This document shows positions 8,906-16,817 of a stretch of 64,000 nucleotides of DNA, one piece after another. Made by a program: the position numbers and the translations under genes. The stretch comes from an uncultured Bacteroidia bacterium (GTDB taxonomy: Bacteria > Bacteroidota > Bacteroidia > Bacteroidales > Prolixibacteraceae): positions 1 through 64,000 of the forward strand of contig CAIUUO010000150.1 of NCBI GenBank assembly GCA_903902325.1. The letters run 5' to 3'. Numbering within the stretch: position 1 is the stretch's first letter; each line of letters opens with the position of its first letter. The notes below the pieces were generated by a model, which had not been told where the DNA came from, did no database searches, and was given only the letters and a program-made list of their open reading frames with translations.

Positions 8906-9760
8906 ATGGAAACCAACCGCAAAATAAGCCGCATCATTCATGGTCAACCTACTTCCGATGGGGCAGGGGTTCGGCTTACCAGGATATTCGGATTCTACGA
9001 ACAGGGGCTCCTTGATCCTTTTCTGATGCTGGATTATTTCGGCTCAGAGAATCCGAATGATTACATCGCAGGTTTTCCCTGGCATCCGCACCGGGGCATG
9101 GAGACCGTCACGTACATGCTGGATGGAAAGGTTGAACACAGCGACAGCATGGGCAACAGCGGCGTGATTGGCAAGGGAGATATCCAGTGGATGACGGCCG
9201 GCAGCGGTATCATTCACCAGGAGATGCCTCAGAATACGGGAGGCCGGATGGGCGGATTCCAGTTATGGGTTAATTTGCCAAAGTCGGCCAAGATGATCGC
9301 ACCGAGGTATCAGGATATTCCGGCCTCAAAAGTGCAGACTGTAACTTTGGAGAACGGCGTTAAAGTCAAAGTTCTTGCCGGTACCTTCCAGGGTACCCGC
9401 GGACCCGTTGAAAACATCATCGCGGATCCTGAATATTTTGATGTGGAGATGCCCGAAAATAGTGAATTTGTGATGCCTGTCAACACCGATTACACTGTAT
9501 TTGCATACCTCTATGAGGGCAGCGCCCGATTCGATGAAAACCGCACGGATCCGATGCGCGCCGGTCAGGGGGCCTTGTTTGGCAAAGGGCCCCAGGTGAA
9601 GGCCATGACAGGCGCCTCAAAAGCCAGATTCATCCTGATCTCCGGAAAACCTATTGGAGAACCCATTGCCTGGCGCGGACCGATCGTGATGAATACGGAA
9701 GCGGAGCTGAATGAGGCTTTCAAGGAGTTGAGGGAAGATCAGTTCATTAAAACTGTTTAA
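8906..9760 (+). CDS. Pirin family protein
   Basis: 284 residues, normal for bacterial pirins (bicupin, cytoplasmic, iron-binding; several members have quercetinase activity or act as regulators). The N-terminal cupin has the signature FPWHPHRGMETVTYML with the metal-binding histidines, and later GSGIIHQEMP with His and Glu. The C-terminal cupin includes FAYLYEGSARF and GQGALFGKGPQV. It follows the GH30 gene by 10 bases on the same strand, which suggests co-transcription but does not reveal a linked function. Its stop codon (GTTTAACCAC) forms the first bases of the CACAAAGG-type repeat behind it. Confidence 0.92.
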   Translation: METNRKISRIIHGQPTSDGAGVRLTRIFGFYEQGLLDPFLMLDYFGSENPNDYIAGFPWHPHRGMETVTYMLDGKVEHSDSMGNSGVIGKGDIQWMTAGSGIIHQEMPQNTGGRMGGFQLWVNLPKSAKMIAPRYQDIPASKVQTVTLENGVKVKVLAGTFQGTRGPVENIIADPEYFDVEMPENSEFVMPVNTDYTVFAYLYEGSARFDENRTDPMRAGQGALFGKGPQVKAMTGASKARFILISGKPIGEPIAWRGPIVMNTEAELNEAFKELREDQFIKTV

Positions 9761-9860
9761 CCACTAAGGTCACAAAGGAAAACACGAAGTACACAAAGAG
9801 TTCATAATCAAAATTATTACTTTGAGTCCTTTGAGCATCCTTCGAGTCCTTCGTGGTTAG
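9758..9860. repeat. CACAAAGG-type inverted repeat pair (copy 2)
   Basis: The left arm (9758-9802) has TAACCACTAAGGTCACAAAG and ACACGAAG followed by TACACAAAGAG. The right arm (9817-9860) has CTTTGAGTCCTTTGAG and TCCTTCGTGGTTAG. It begins on the stop codon of the pirin gene and could act as its terminator. Confidence 0.75.
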
Positions 9861-9889
9861 ATTTGACATTTATTATTAACCAAAATCCA

Positions 9890-9897
9890 TATCTTTG
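9890..9897 (+). promoter_or_regulatory. Candidate -7 box of the symporter gene
   Basis: TATCTTTG is a perfect TAnnTTTG match 33 bases before the TTG start at 9930. A TTTG lies at 9862-9865, but the 24-base spacer is longer than the usual 19-21. Confidence 0.4.
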
Positions 9898-9929
9898 GTA
9901 TCAATCACCATATTGAAATTTGACTTGCC

Positions 9930-11321
9930 TTGGAAAATAAACTGAAGAACAAAATCTCCCTGCCCTGGACTACCTGGTTTTTGATCGCCACCCTGACGGT
10001 TACCGTTGTGCTCTCATTTCTAAAAATATTCCGCCTGGCTGATGCAGGCGATGAAATACTGACAATTACCCGGATTCTCACCATACTGGCTTTCGCTTTG
10101 ATTGCCTGGCAGAAGAAATCCCTCACTGTCTGGATACTGTTCGGCCTGGTTGCCGGTGCCGAGTTCGGTCATGATCTTCCGCAAATAGCCGGGTCCATGC
10201 AGTTCCTGAGCGAGATCTTCCTGAGGATGATCAAGACCATTATTGCACCGCTGTTGTTCGCGACCCTAGTCAACGGCATTGCAGGGCATACCGACCTGAA
10301 ACAGGTGGGCAGGATGGGGTGGAAGTCGTTGCTCTATTTTGAGATCGCCTCCACGCTGGCCCTCTTCATCGGACTGATTGCCATCAATGTATCGAAAGCG
10401 GGCGTCGGAATCAATCTAGCTGCCATCACCGGCAATGTGCCGATCACGCCAGCGAAGATGCAGACCACTTCCGAGTTCCTGCTTCATATCTTCCCCGAAA
10501 ATATTGCCAAGGCCGTTGCCGAGGGTAACATCCTACAGATCGTCATCTTCAGCATCATCTTCGGCATCGCCCTCTCCATGCTGGGAGAGAAGCACAAGAC
10601 CCCGATGTTGAAACTGACCGCCAGTCTGACGGAGGTGATGTTCAAATTCACGGGCATCGTCATGTATTTTGCCCCTGTGGCAGTTTTTGCCTCCATTGCC
10701 TTCACGATCGGGCACATGGGCACCGACGTGCTTTTTACCTTGCTGAAGTTGCTGGTGACCCTTTATGTGGCGCTGATCGCCTTCCTGTTGCTGGTGCTGT
10801 TTCCAGTGGCGTTGATTTTCAGGATTCCGGTATTGAAATTCATGAGCGCTGTTTCCAAACCCGCCTCTATTGCCTTTGCAACGGCCAATTCGGAGTCTGC
10901 ACTGCCATCCGCCATGGAGTCGATGGAAGCGTTCGGGGTACCCCGGAAGATCGTCTCCTTCGTGATTCCCACGGGTTACAGTTTCAACCTCGACGGCTCG
11001 ACGCTCTACCTTTCGCTGGCAGCCATCTTCGTGGCGCAGGCGGCAGGGATAGACATGCCCATCGGCAGGCAATTCGCAATTGCCCTGACCCTGATGCTGA
11101 CCAGCAAGGGAGTTGCCGGAGTCTCGCGGGCCTCCTTTGTGATCCTGCTGGGAACCGTCACGACATTTGGACTACCTGTCGAGCCTGTGATGATTATCCT
11201 GGGCATTGATGTCCTGCTGGATATGGCCCGAACCGGTGTGAACGTGATCGGCAATTGCCTGGCCACTGCCGTGATTGCCAGGTGGGAAGGGGAGTTCGAT
11301 GAGGAGAAGGCGAGGGGGTAA
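9930..11321 (+). CDS. Dicarboxylate/amino acid:cation symporter (DAACS)
   Basis: 463 residues of a GltP/DctA-type secondary transporter that takes up glutamate, aspartate or C4-dicarboxylates with Na+ or H+. Visible family features: several long hydrophobic helices, the re-entrant-loop motif ATANSESALPSAMESMEAFG (family S-rich loop), the unwound-helix region PTGYSFNLDGSTLYLSLA, and the second re-entrant loop LTSKGVAGVSRASFVIL. The start appears to be TTG 9930 (MENKLKNK), because no in-frame ATG lies between it and the first membrane helix. Base composition is slightly richer in GC than the neighbours, but not enough to claim transfer. Confidence 0.9.
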   Translation: MENKLKNKISLPWTTWFLIATLTVTVVLSFLKIFRLADAGDEILTITRILTILAFALIAWQKKSLTVWILFGLVAGAEFGHDLPQIAGSMQFLSEIFLRMIKTIIAPLLFATLVNGIAGHTDLKQVGRMGWKSLLYFEIASTLALFIGLIAINVSKAGVGINLAAITGNVPITPAKMQTTSEFLLHIFPENIAKAVAEGNILQIVIFSIIFGIALSMLGEKHKTPMLKLTASLTEVMFKFTGIVMYFAPVAVFASIAFTIGHMGTDVLFTLLKLLVTLYVALIAFLLLVLFPVALIFRIPVLKFMSAVSKPASIAFATANSESALPSAMESMEAFGVPRKIVSFVIPTGYSFNLDGSTLYLSLAAIFVAQAAGIDMPIGRQFAIALTLMLTSKGVAGVSRASFVILLGTVTTFGLPVEPVMIILGIDVLLDMARTGVNVIGNCLATAVIARWEGEFDEEKARG

Positions 11322-11353
11322 GTAAGATTATAGGTTGTAGTAACCCGTCCTGA

Positions 11354-11755
11354 CTATTTGTAAATCAGGTTTATTTCTGAGAGTTCCTGTCCGATTTGAT
11401 GAATACCCATCAATATTTTTTCCGTTTGTGATTCGGATGGTTTTTTGTGTCCGGTAACATATTGTGATAAAAGCGTTGCATTCATGCCAATTTTGTCTGC
11501 CAGGAATTTTGAGTTGATGACTTTGTAATATTGGAAGAATTGCCTGAAATCAAGCTCGAATTTCAGATTTTCAGGAGTGATAGTAATCTGTTGATCTGCA
11601 TAATAGAGGCTGGTTGCTTCCTGGGCATTGTCAATCAAATCAGTGATATTGCTTCCAGTTGTAAAAATTGGAAAATCAATAGAATAAGCAGAAAATCCTG
11701 TATCTGTCTTTTCTACTATCATTTTAATCTTTTTCCTGATCGTTTTCATTTCCAC
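11354..11755 (-). CDS. hicB: HicB-type antitoxin with HTH domain
   Basis: 133 residues from GTG 11755, or 131 from ATG 11749. The N-terminal half is the partly degraded RNase-H-like fold of HicB (VEKTDTGFSAYSIDFPIFTTGSNITDLIDNAQEA). The C-terminal half is a helix-turn-helix of the XRE kind (NSKFLADKIGMNATLLSQYVTGHKKPSE). HicB binds and neutralises the HicA toxin and represses the operon through its DNA-binding domain. It directly follows hicA, with 4 or 10 bases between them depending on the start, the usual hicA-hicB order. Confidence 0.85.
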   Translation of the reverse strand: MEMKTIRKKIKMIVEKTDTGFSAYSIDFPIFTTGSNITDLIDNAQEATSLYYADQQITITPENLKFELDFRQFFQYYKVINSKFLADKIGMNATLLSQYVTGHKKPSESQTEKILMGIHQIGQELSEINLIYK

Positions 11756-11759
11756 TTTT

Positions 11760-11945
11760 TTATCTTAATTCTGCATCCTTCCGGATTTTATGTTCAAGAC
11801 CTTTGCCAAGCTCCTGACTTCCATGATTGGGGAAAATAATAATTCCCGGCTTTGAATTATGCTTCATTTTAACATGAGAACCGCTTTGGGAAACCGGATA
11901 CCATCCGTCATTCACCAGGATTCGATATAATTCAGAGCATTTCAT
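11760..11945 (-). CDS. hicA: HicA-type mRNA interferase toxin
   Basis: 61 residues, standard HicA length. The double-stranded-RNA-binding-like fold is recognised from ELYRILVNDGWYPVSQSGSHVKM with the conserved catalytic histidine at H24 (SGSH), and IIIFPNHGSQELGKGLEHKI. HicA cleaves mRNA to arrest translation and is held in check by HicB, encoded immediately downstream. A well-formed promoter lies just in front of it, giving a leader of only about ten bases. The pair sits next to a decayed HigA antitoxin, so this is a spot where toxin-antitoxin modules have been gained and lost. Confidence 0.87.
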   Translation of the reverse strand: MKCSELYRILVNDGWYPVSQSGSHVKMKHNSKPGIIIFPNHGSQELGKGLEHKIRKDAELR

Positions 11946-11961
11946 CTGAGATTTACTATGG

Positions 11962-11992
11962 CAAAGGTAAATAATTATTTACTTTTCTCCAA
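11962..11992 (-). promoter_or_regulatory. hicAB promoter
   Basis: Read on the minus strand: TTG (11992-11990), a 20-base spacer, then TACCTTTG (11969-11962), a full match to the Bacteroidota consensus. It lies 17 bases before the hicA ATG. Its -33 box overlaps the 3' end of the higA remnant. Confidence 0.55.
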
Positions 11993-11994
11993 TT

Positions 11995-12192
11995 TTATTT
12001 TGGATATGAGGTCTTGCTTTTGTCTCCAATCGCATCAATCAGGTCAACCTATTTCATATCCATTTCTTCCATTCTGATCTTAATTGCCTCAATAGGATCC
12101 GGAGTCTCTATCGGATCATGGTTCTTTTCATATTCGTCAATAAATAATCCAAGAATATCCGCTTCATCGCTTTCAGCTGTTCCAAGTAATAG
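11995..12192 (-). pseudogene. Remnant of a HigA-family antitoxin
   Basis: Reading 12192 down to 11995 on the minus strand gives a continuous frame that resembles the middle of HigA (XRE-type antitoxins encoded with HigB toxins): LGTAESDEADILGLFIDEYE, then DPIETPDPIEAIKIRMEEMD, then MK, an in-frame TAG at 12051-12049, and on to VDLIDAIGDKSKTSYPK before a TAA. In intact relatives the TAG position is normally Gln or Lys and the frame continues through the helix-turn-helix. Here the N-terminus (a TAA at 12195-12193), the central codon and the C-terminal half are all lost. No HigB toxin is visible beside it. Confidence 0.75.
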
Positions 12193-12307
12193 TTACAACG
12201 TATTTAGATAAACAATAAAACTTTACTTATACAGCCTATCGCTTGGTATTAATCTTTGTTAACTGGGGCTTGTTTAGACTATTTTATCACAACAGTATTA
12301 TTTCAAT
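12193..12307. other. Intergenic stretch without recognised features
   Basis: AT-rich sequence between the higA remnant and the end of the nitroreductase gene. I see no gene or clear regulatory motif. Confidence 0.4.
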
Positions 12308-13015
12308 CTAAAACTTTTCTTTAATGATAAACTCTTCTAGTTTCTTCTTTTCTGGTGTTGCAGGCCATTTAACTGGTATTCCTAAAGGAGTAATACAAAC
12401 CCTGGTATAATTATCCGGTATCTGAAGCACTTCATTTGTAACACTTTCAGGTATGGCATCTGTAATAAATACAGTCCCGTAACCTAACGCACGTGCTGCC
12501 AGCATTAAATAACCGCCTGCCAATGGACCATCCCAATGGTTATAGTCCGGGTACATTGAATTATTATCTGTTAAAATGACAATAAAAACTGGTGCAGAAA
12601 AATAACCGGTAGAGAGTTGTTTGCTAATTCTTTCTGTGAATTGCTGTTTGGTTTCCTTGTTATTAGTGTTTTTTTCAAACCTATCCAATGCCCTTTTGAT
12701 ACAGGCATCCTTCATTTGGTTAATCTTGTTTTTATCCTTGATTACGAGAAATTTCCAGGGTTGCTGATTACCTGAGGTTGGTGCCATTCTGGCAGCATCA
12801 ATGATTCTAATTATATCTTTTTCCGGAATTGAATCAGACTTAAATTCTCGGACAGAACGACGATTTTGAATCACATTCCAAATGTTTTCTTCTTTACATG
12901 CATTATTTACACACTGCTTAGTAGCATCAGTTTTAGCATCAATAGTATTTGATTGTGCTGCGACAGTTATTGATAAAAACAGACTGATCCCAAAAACTAA
13001 TGTCTTCCTATTCAT
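12308..13015 (-). CDS. Exported nitroreductase-family protein
   Basis: 235 residues. It starts with a Sec signal peptide (KTLVFGISLFLSITVAAQS), followed by a short linker with two Cys (QCVNNACKEE), then a nitroreductase fold: NRRSVREFKSDSIPEKDI for FMN phosphate binding, ARMAPTSGNQQPWKFLVI, and the C-terminal ALGYGTVFITDAI and PLGIPVKWPATPEKK. The family reduces nitro compounds, quinones or flavins with NAD(P)H and FMN, normally in the cytoplasm. The signal peptide is unusual because FMN and NADH are cytoplasmic; the linker cysteines could tether a cofactor or form a disulfide. It stands alone, with 95 bases to the next minus-strand gene. Confidence 0.85.
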   Translation of the reverse strand: MNRKTLVFGISLFLSITVAAQSNTIDAKTDATKQCVNNACKEENIWNVIQNRRSVREFKSDSIPEKDIIRIIDAARMAPTSGNQQPWKFLVIKDKNKINQMKDACIKRALDRFEKNTNNKETKQQFTERISKQLSTGYFSAPVFIVILTDNNSMYPDYNHWDGPLAGGYLMLAARALGYGTVFITDAIPESVTNEVLQIPDNYTRVCITPLGIPVKWPATPEKKKLEEFIIKEKF

Positions 13016-13110
13016 AAATAATTTAATTCTATATATTATTCCTATCCCTCGCTTGGAAAGATTTACAATCTGAATCTAAGCCGTATTTTATTCGTTGGAT
13101 TCCTGTGGTA

Positions 13111-14487
13111 TTAAATATTATATGGCGCCCTCATCTCCCTTACATACAATTTCATAGCCTCAGCGTCGCCGGCAACTTCGCCCTTGATGGGATCCCAGTT
13201 AACTTTACGGCCTGTGCGGATGGCGATGTCGCCCATGTGGCTGATGGTGTCGGAGATGATCGCTTCATCCAGCGGGCATAATTCGGGTTCCTTGCCACGA
13301 ACTACATTGACAAACCTCCTGCCCATGGTGTTGTTTTCGCCCATTACCCTGCCATTGGCCTGTTTGGGCACGCTGTTCAGCTTTTGGTCCAATTCGGGAA
13401 TGCTTGACTGGCAGGAGGAGCGGCTGAGGGAGATCCAGCCTTTGGTGCCAAAGAAAGTAGTGCCGTTGGATTCCTTCACTGTCTTGTCGTTCAGGATCGT
13501 GTTAGAGGCGATATCCTGGCTGATAAAGTGGACCTTCAATCCGTTCTGGTAGATGAGGTTCAGGTCCCACGAGAGGATGTTGTTGTAGAGTCCTCCGGCA
13601 GGCCAGAATTGTCCGGTGCCTTCGCAACTGTAACTTCCGGTTACCTTGTCCTTCAGGATCCAGACCATGATGTCGAGCGGGTGTGCGCCCCAGCCGCCGA
13701 GGAACCCGATGCTGTAATCGTAGTTGAACCACGAACTGTTGTTGGTTACCCTGTCGGGACAGTACGGCCGCATTTGTGCGGGACCGGTCCAGCGCTCGAA
13801 ATCGAAATCAGGAGGAACGGGTACTTCGTTGCAGACAGGGGAATGGACGTCATTTCTGCCCGGAGCCCAGACATCCACCCTTTCAATTTCCCCGATCAGT
13901 CCTTCGCGGATCATGTCGTAACCGATCTTCATGTGGTCGAGGGTACGCTGCTGGGTACCGTAGTGAAACTTCACGTTGTGCGCCTTCAGCTCTTTGGCAA
14001 GCACAAGGTTTAGGGGATAGCTGAGTCCGAGCGGCTTGGCTAGCATGATGTGCTTGCCCGCCCTGGCGACTTTGATGGCGGCAAGTACGTGCCAGTGGTC
14101 GGGGGTGGTGATGTGCACGGCGTCGAGGTCCTTTCGGGCGAGCAGTTCATCCATTTCAAGATAGGTCTTGCATTCATCGGCTGTGAATTTATTCTCCTTA
14201 TAGAAATCGTTGATGCGTTTGGCCGTATTTTCCCTCCTGTCTTTGAAAGTATCGCAAACAGCTATGTTCAGGGCTTCCCGCAAGGGGAGGAAATACCCCA
14301 TCAACTCGTCTGTGCCCCTTGACCCGACACCAATATGGCCAATTACAACCCTGTCGTTGGCTCCTTTCCAGCCGGAGCAGGAGGTCAGAACAGTCGGAAG
14401 CAATGCAGTACCGGCTGCGAGGGTAGTTGTTTGTCCTAAAAAGGATCGACGTGAAAGTTCCCGGATTTTTTCATCTTTTTTCATCAT
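13111..14487 (-). CDS. Tat-exported Gfo/Idh/MocA family oxidoreductase
   Basis: 458 residues. The N-terminus has a twin-arginine signal (ELSRRSFLGQTTTLAAGTA), as in the periplasmic branch of this NAD(P)-dependent sugar oxidoreductase family. The Rossmann part has VVIGHIGVGSRGTDELMGYF, and the next motifs are VHITTPDHWHVLAAIKVARA and GKHIMLAKPLGLS, where the Lys-Pro is part of the catalytic EKP-type motif (here AKP). Later GTQQRTLDHM and a bacterial Gfo/Idh/MocA C-terminal domain follow. Members act on sugars, inositols or sugar acids. It lies upstream of a small exported protein and the ThuA-PmoA fusion on the other side, all on the minus strand, so the group may share a sugar-processing role. 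Confidence 0.9.
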   Translation of the reverse strand: MMKKDEKIRELSRRSFLGQTTTLAAGTALLPTVLTSCSGWKGANDRVVIGHIGVGSRGTDELMGYFLPLREALNIAVCDTFKDRRENTAKRINDFYKENKFTADECKTYLEMDELLARKDLDAVHITTPDHWHVLAAIKVARAGKHIMLAKPLGLSYPLNLVLAKELKAHNVKFHYGTQQRTLDHMKIGYDMIREGLIGEIERVDVWAPGRNDVHSPVCNEVPVPPDFDFERWTGPAQMRPYCPDRVTNNSSWFNYDYSIGFLGGWGAHPLDIMVWILKDKVTGSYSCEGTGQFWPAGGLYNNILSWDLNLIYQNGLKVHFISQDIASNTILNDKTVKESNGTTFFGTKGWISLSRSSCQSSIPELDQKLNSVPKQANGRVMGENNTMGRRFVNVVRGKEPELCPLDEAIISDTISHMGDIAIRTGRKVNWDPIKGEVAGDAEAMKLYVREMRAPYNI

Positions 14488-14519
14488 GGCTTGTTTTCTG
14501 TCTTTTGAAAATTCTCAAA

Positions 14520-14580
14520 GTTTTAGCAAGTGCTTAAAGTGTCTAGAATGCCTAGAGTGCCTAAAGTTATCGGAGTGTAT
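14520..14580. repeat. Nonamer array around AGTGCCTAA
   Basis: Degenerate tandem units with a 9-base period (GTGCTTAAA, GTGTCTAGA, ATGCCTAGA, GTGCCTAAA, GTTATCGGA, GTGTATCAA) in the gap between two minus-strand genes. Related sequence (TTTTAGTTCACTCTAGTCAC) recurs at about 15027-15056 in the next gap. Confidence 0.65.
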
Positions 14581-14957
14581 CAATATTTTTTGATCAGAAG
14601 GGTGTATTTTTCGGCAGAATCCGGTTTGTAAACAGGCGTTGGGAAGGATCCCTGCGGATTGATGCAAGGCATATTGTCGATGGCGCGAGGAGTCTGAAGT
14701 TTGGCATTTAATAACTGACCAAAGTGCAGATCCTTGTCGTCTGATCTTGGTTCTAGTTTGAATTTGTGACCAGGAGGATAGTTCAAAAATCGCTTAAAGT
14801 CGATGGAATCTGGAAGTTGAAGCGTCTTCGGGCTGTTGTTAAAGCCAAATTTCAAATTAGCGGCGTCAGGTTGATTTTGACTCATCGATTGCGAAAAGGT
14901 GGTCAGATGATATCCGACGATCAATACTGCCAATAAAAAGATCTTTCTCAAATTCAT
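14580..14957 (-). CDS. Small exported protein of unknown function
   Basis: 125 residues with a Sec signal (LRKIFLLAVLIVGYHLTTFSQ). The mature part is short and hydrophilic, containing the phrases LNAKLQTPRAIDNMPCINPQ and PTPVYKPDSAEKYTLLIKKY, and no family I can name. It has a single Cys. Placed between the Tat-exported Gfo/Idh/MocA oxidoreductase (upstream in transcription order from 16.7 kb it comes second) and the ThuA-PmoA gene, it is probably a minor envelope protein. The stop falls at the edge of the nonamer array. Confidence 0.6.
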   Translation of the reverse strand: MNLRKIFLLAVLIVGYHLTTFSQSMSQNQPDAANLKFGFNNSPKTLQLPDSIDFKRFLNYPPGHKFKLEPRSDDKDLHFGQLLNAKLQTPRAIDNMPCINPQGSFPTPVYKPDSAEKYTLLIKKY

Positions 14958-15064
14958 TTATTTTATTGATATCTGTTCTTTACATTTGCCCAAAATAATG
15001 TGAACCATCGGAGTCCCCAAATACTTTAGGCATTTTAGTTCACTCTAGTCACTCTATGCACTTC

Positions 15065-16705
15065 TTACCTAACTTCCCCCTCCATCATTTGTATCCGGTA
15101 TTTCAGCCTCCAGGTCGTGCCTTTCCTTAGTATCACCGGGCTGTCAAATATCACGGCCGGACTGAAGTAATAGAAAGGTATAAGCGGATCGTTGATGATG
15201 TACCAGGTATTGGTGGCCGATCTGTATTGTTGATCTTGTTCGATTTTGACGCCGACTTTTTTCCCCGTTAGGCTTTCGAAGCCATAATATTGCCAGTCGC
15301 ATTTCTTGCATTGGGTGCTGTCGCCCGAAGATTTGAAAACCGGAGAGGTAAAATCCTGACTGAACCGAATCGAAATGCCGGCGTATCCACCCTGTATCCT
15401 TCCACCGCGGATGGCTGGCGGAGTCCTGTCGAGTACCACACTGTCGGACAGAACCTTGAACAGGTGATCTTCATCGATAAAGTAGCTTCCATCCTTTGCC
15501 GGAACCGATACATGGTAGCTCCGTTCTTCGGACATCACAGGTTCTCCCTTGAGCGGATGGTAGTTGATGCTTAATCTGATGTCTGCTGAATAATCCGGGT
15601 TGCGTAAAATCTTTGAATCCATGATTTCTGTAGCTCCTTCGGATTTATAGCCCGTTTTTGCGGACCTGTATTCGTTGAGATATTCCCAGTAATTCAGATG
15701 GTTGATGTATTTCCAGCAAAACCACATTCCGAGGTGATGCGGATGATCGGGAGGCGAGACACAGGTAATCAGGGTATTGTTTACGGTAAGCGGATGAAAG
15801 TAGGGTCTTTGGAACCGATCCTTGTAATTGAATTGCCAGACGGTTTCCTTGTGGTTGAGCAAGGTGAATGTGGTATCTGATTCTACCCAACTGTATTTAG
15901 GTTTGGAGTCAGTTTTCTTTGTGCTCATCTCCATGGGCGGCAGAACTGTTACTGCCCTTCCCGCACACCACTGCGCGGCACGTAGCAGGAGAGTCCGCAT
16001 ACCGGAATTGAGCAACGCCCTTTCGTCGTGACCCAGGATGGTAAAGAAATTTCTCCCCTTGCCTGTTTGGCTGACGAAGATGGCAGGTTCGTCGATTGCA
16101 TGTCCGTCCCTGGCATTGGTTGCCTTGAGGAAACCAATTGCTTTGGCTCCATCAGACAATTCGGTCTTCTCCCATACCTCATCCATGATCCGGAAACCAT
16201 TCAAACCTTTGGTAATAGGATGTTTCTGGTCGAGATTGTAAAGGGATGCCACAACCGGTGCATTGTGAAAGGTCTCTTTTCCCCACCTGCCTATTCCGAT
16301 CTTGCGGAAGTCATCCCAGCCGTAGAAGGAGGAAGCGCTGGCGTGAAAGAAGAGGGTGCCACCACCTTCCCTGACGTATCTGCTGAAGTCATTTTCCCAT
16401 TGTGAACCCAGTCGGGCAGCGTTATCCGGCCATGTATTCGCATTGCAGAATATCAGGTCGAACTTTTTCCAGGTGGCGTAGCTCATGGAATCCGGTTTTT
16501 CAGTAATCTCTGTCAAGAAAAGACCGGACTCATCGAGGATCCTGTTCAGCAGCGGAGTGGTTTTTTTCCATTCGTGGTTGTTGGAGCCGCTTAAAATAAG
16601 GACTTTGATGGGTCTGGAACTGAACTGATCATTGGAAGCAAAACTGCAAACTGTTGCGGAAAACATGACAAGAAAGAGCGACAGTGCGAGGATATTTCTG
16701 TTCAT
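15065..16705 (-). CDS. ThuA-like domain fused to a PmoA-like (DUF6807) domain
   Basis: 546 residues from ATG 16705 (MNRNILALSLFLVMFSATVC), which places the signal peptide at the N-terminus; an in-frame ATG at 16735 would add ten residues ahead of it. The first half is a ThuA-type class-I-amidotransferase fold (IKVLILSGSNNHEWKKTTPL, REGGGTLFFHASASSFYGWD, FFTILGHDERAL), found next to sugar utilisation genes. The second half fits the PmoA/DUF6807 family: PYFHPLTVNNTLITCVSPPD, HPHHLGMWFCWKYINHLNYW and RGGRIQGGYAGISIRFSQDF. Neither domain has an assigned reaction. A separate gene for the second domain alone lies at 26046-26939, so this fusion is informative about partnership. Confidence 0.85.
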   Translation of the reverse strand: MNRNILALSLFLVMFSATVCSFASNDQFSSRPIKVLILSGSNNHEWKKTTPLLNRILDESGLFLTEITEKPDSMSYATWKKFDLIFCNANTWPDNAARLGSQWENDFSRYVREGGGTLFFHASASSFYGWDDFRKIGIGRWGKETFHNAPVVASLYNLDQKHPITKGLNGFRIMDEVWEKTELSDGAKAIGFLKATNARDGHAIDEPAIFVSQTGKGRNFFTILGHDERALLNSGMRTLLLRAAQWCAGRAVTVLPPMEMSTKKTDSKPKYSWVESDTTFTLLNHKETVWQFNYKDRFQRPYFHPLTVNNTLITCVSPPDHPHHLGMWFCWKYINHLNYWEYLNEYRSAKTGYKSEGATEIMDSKILRNPDYSADIRLSINYHPLKGEPVMSEERSYHVSVPAKDGSYFIDEDHLFKVLSDSVVLDRTPPAIRGGRIQGGYAGISIRFSQDFTSPVFKSSGDSTQCKKCDWQYYGFESLTGKKVGVKIEQDQQYRSATNTWYIINDPLIPFYYFSPAVIFDSPVILRKGTTWRLKYRIQMMEGEVR

Positions 16706-16784
16706 TTTGAAGCAATAAGGATTTACAATTTTCATGCAATTTAATCAATTTTGGAATATTTTGTTTGGGGGTATTTGAAAAGTG

Positions 16785-16817
16785 AGACCTGACAGGTTTC
16801 CAAAACCTGTCAGGTCT
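16785..16817 (+). repeat. REP palindrome, copy 1 (contains the RAYT stop codon)
   Basis: A 33-base palindrome built from GACCTGACAGGTTT and its inverse around a CCAA centre. The TGA stop codon of the transposase gene (16812-16810 on the minus strand) lies inside it. Confidence 0.9.

Noticed and set aside
10533-11072. 179-codon minus-strand frame rich in Gln, His and Arg
   Set aside because: Antisense shadow of the symporter; composition reflects the hydrophobic codons opposite.
12014-12211. Plus-strand frame over the higA remnant
   Set aside because: Its protein is low-complexity; the minus strand carries a recognisable antitoxin segment.
13528-14013. 161-codon plus-strand frame
   Set aside because: Antisense to the Tat-exported oxidoreductase with clear family motifs; no homology pattern of its own.
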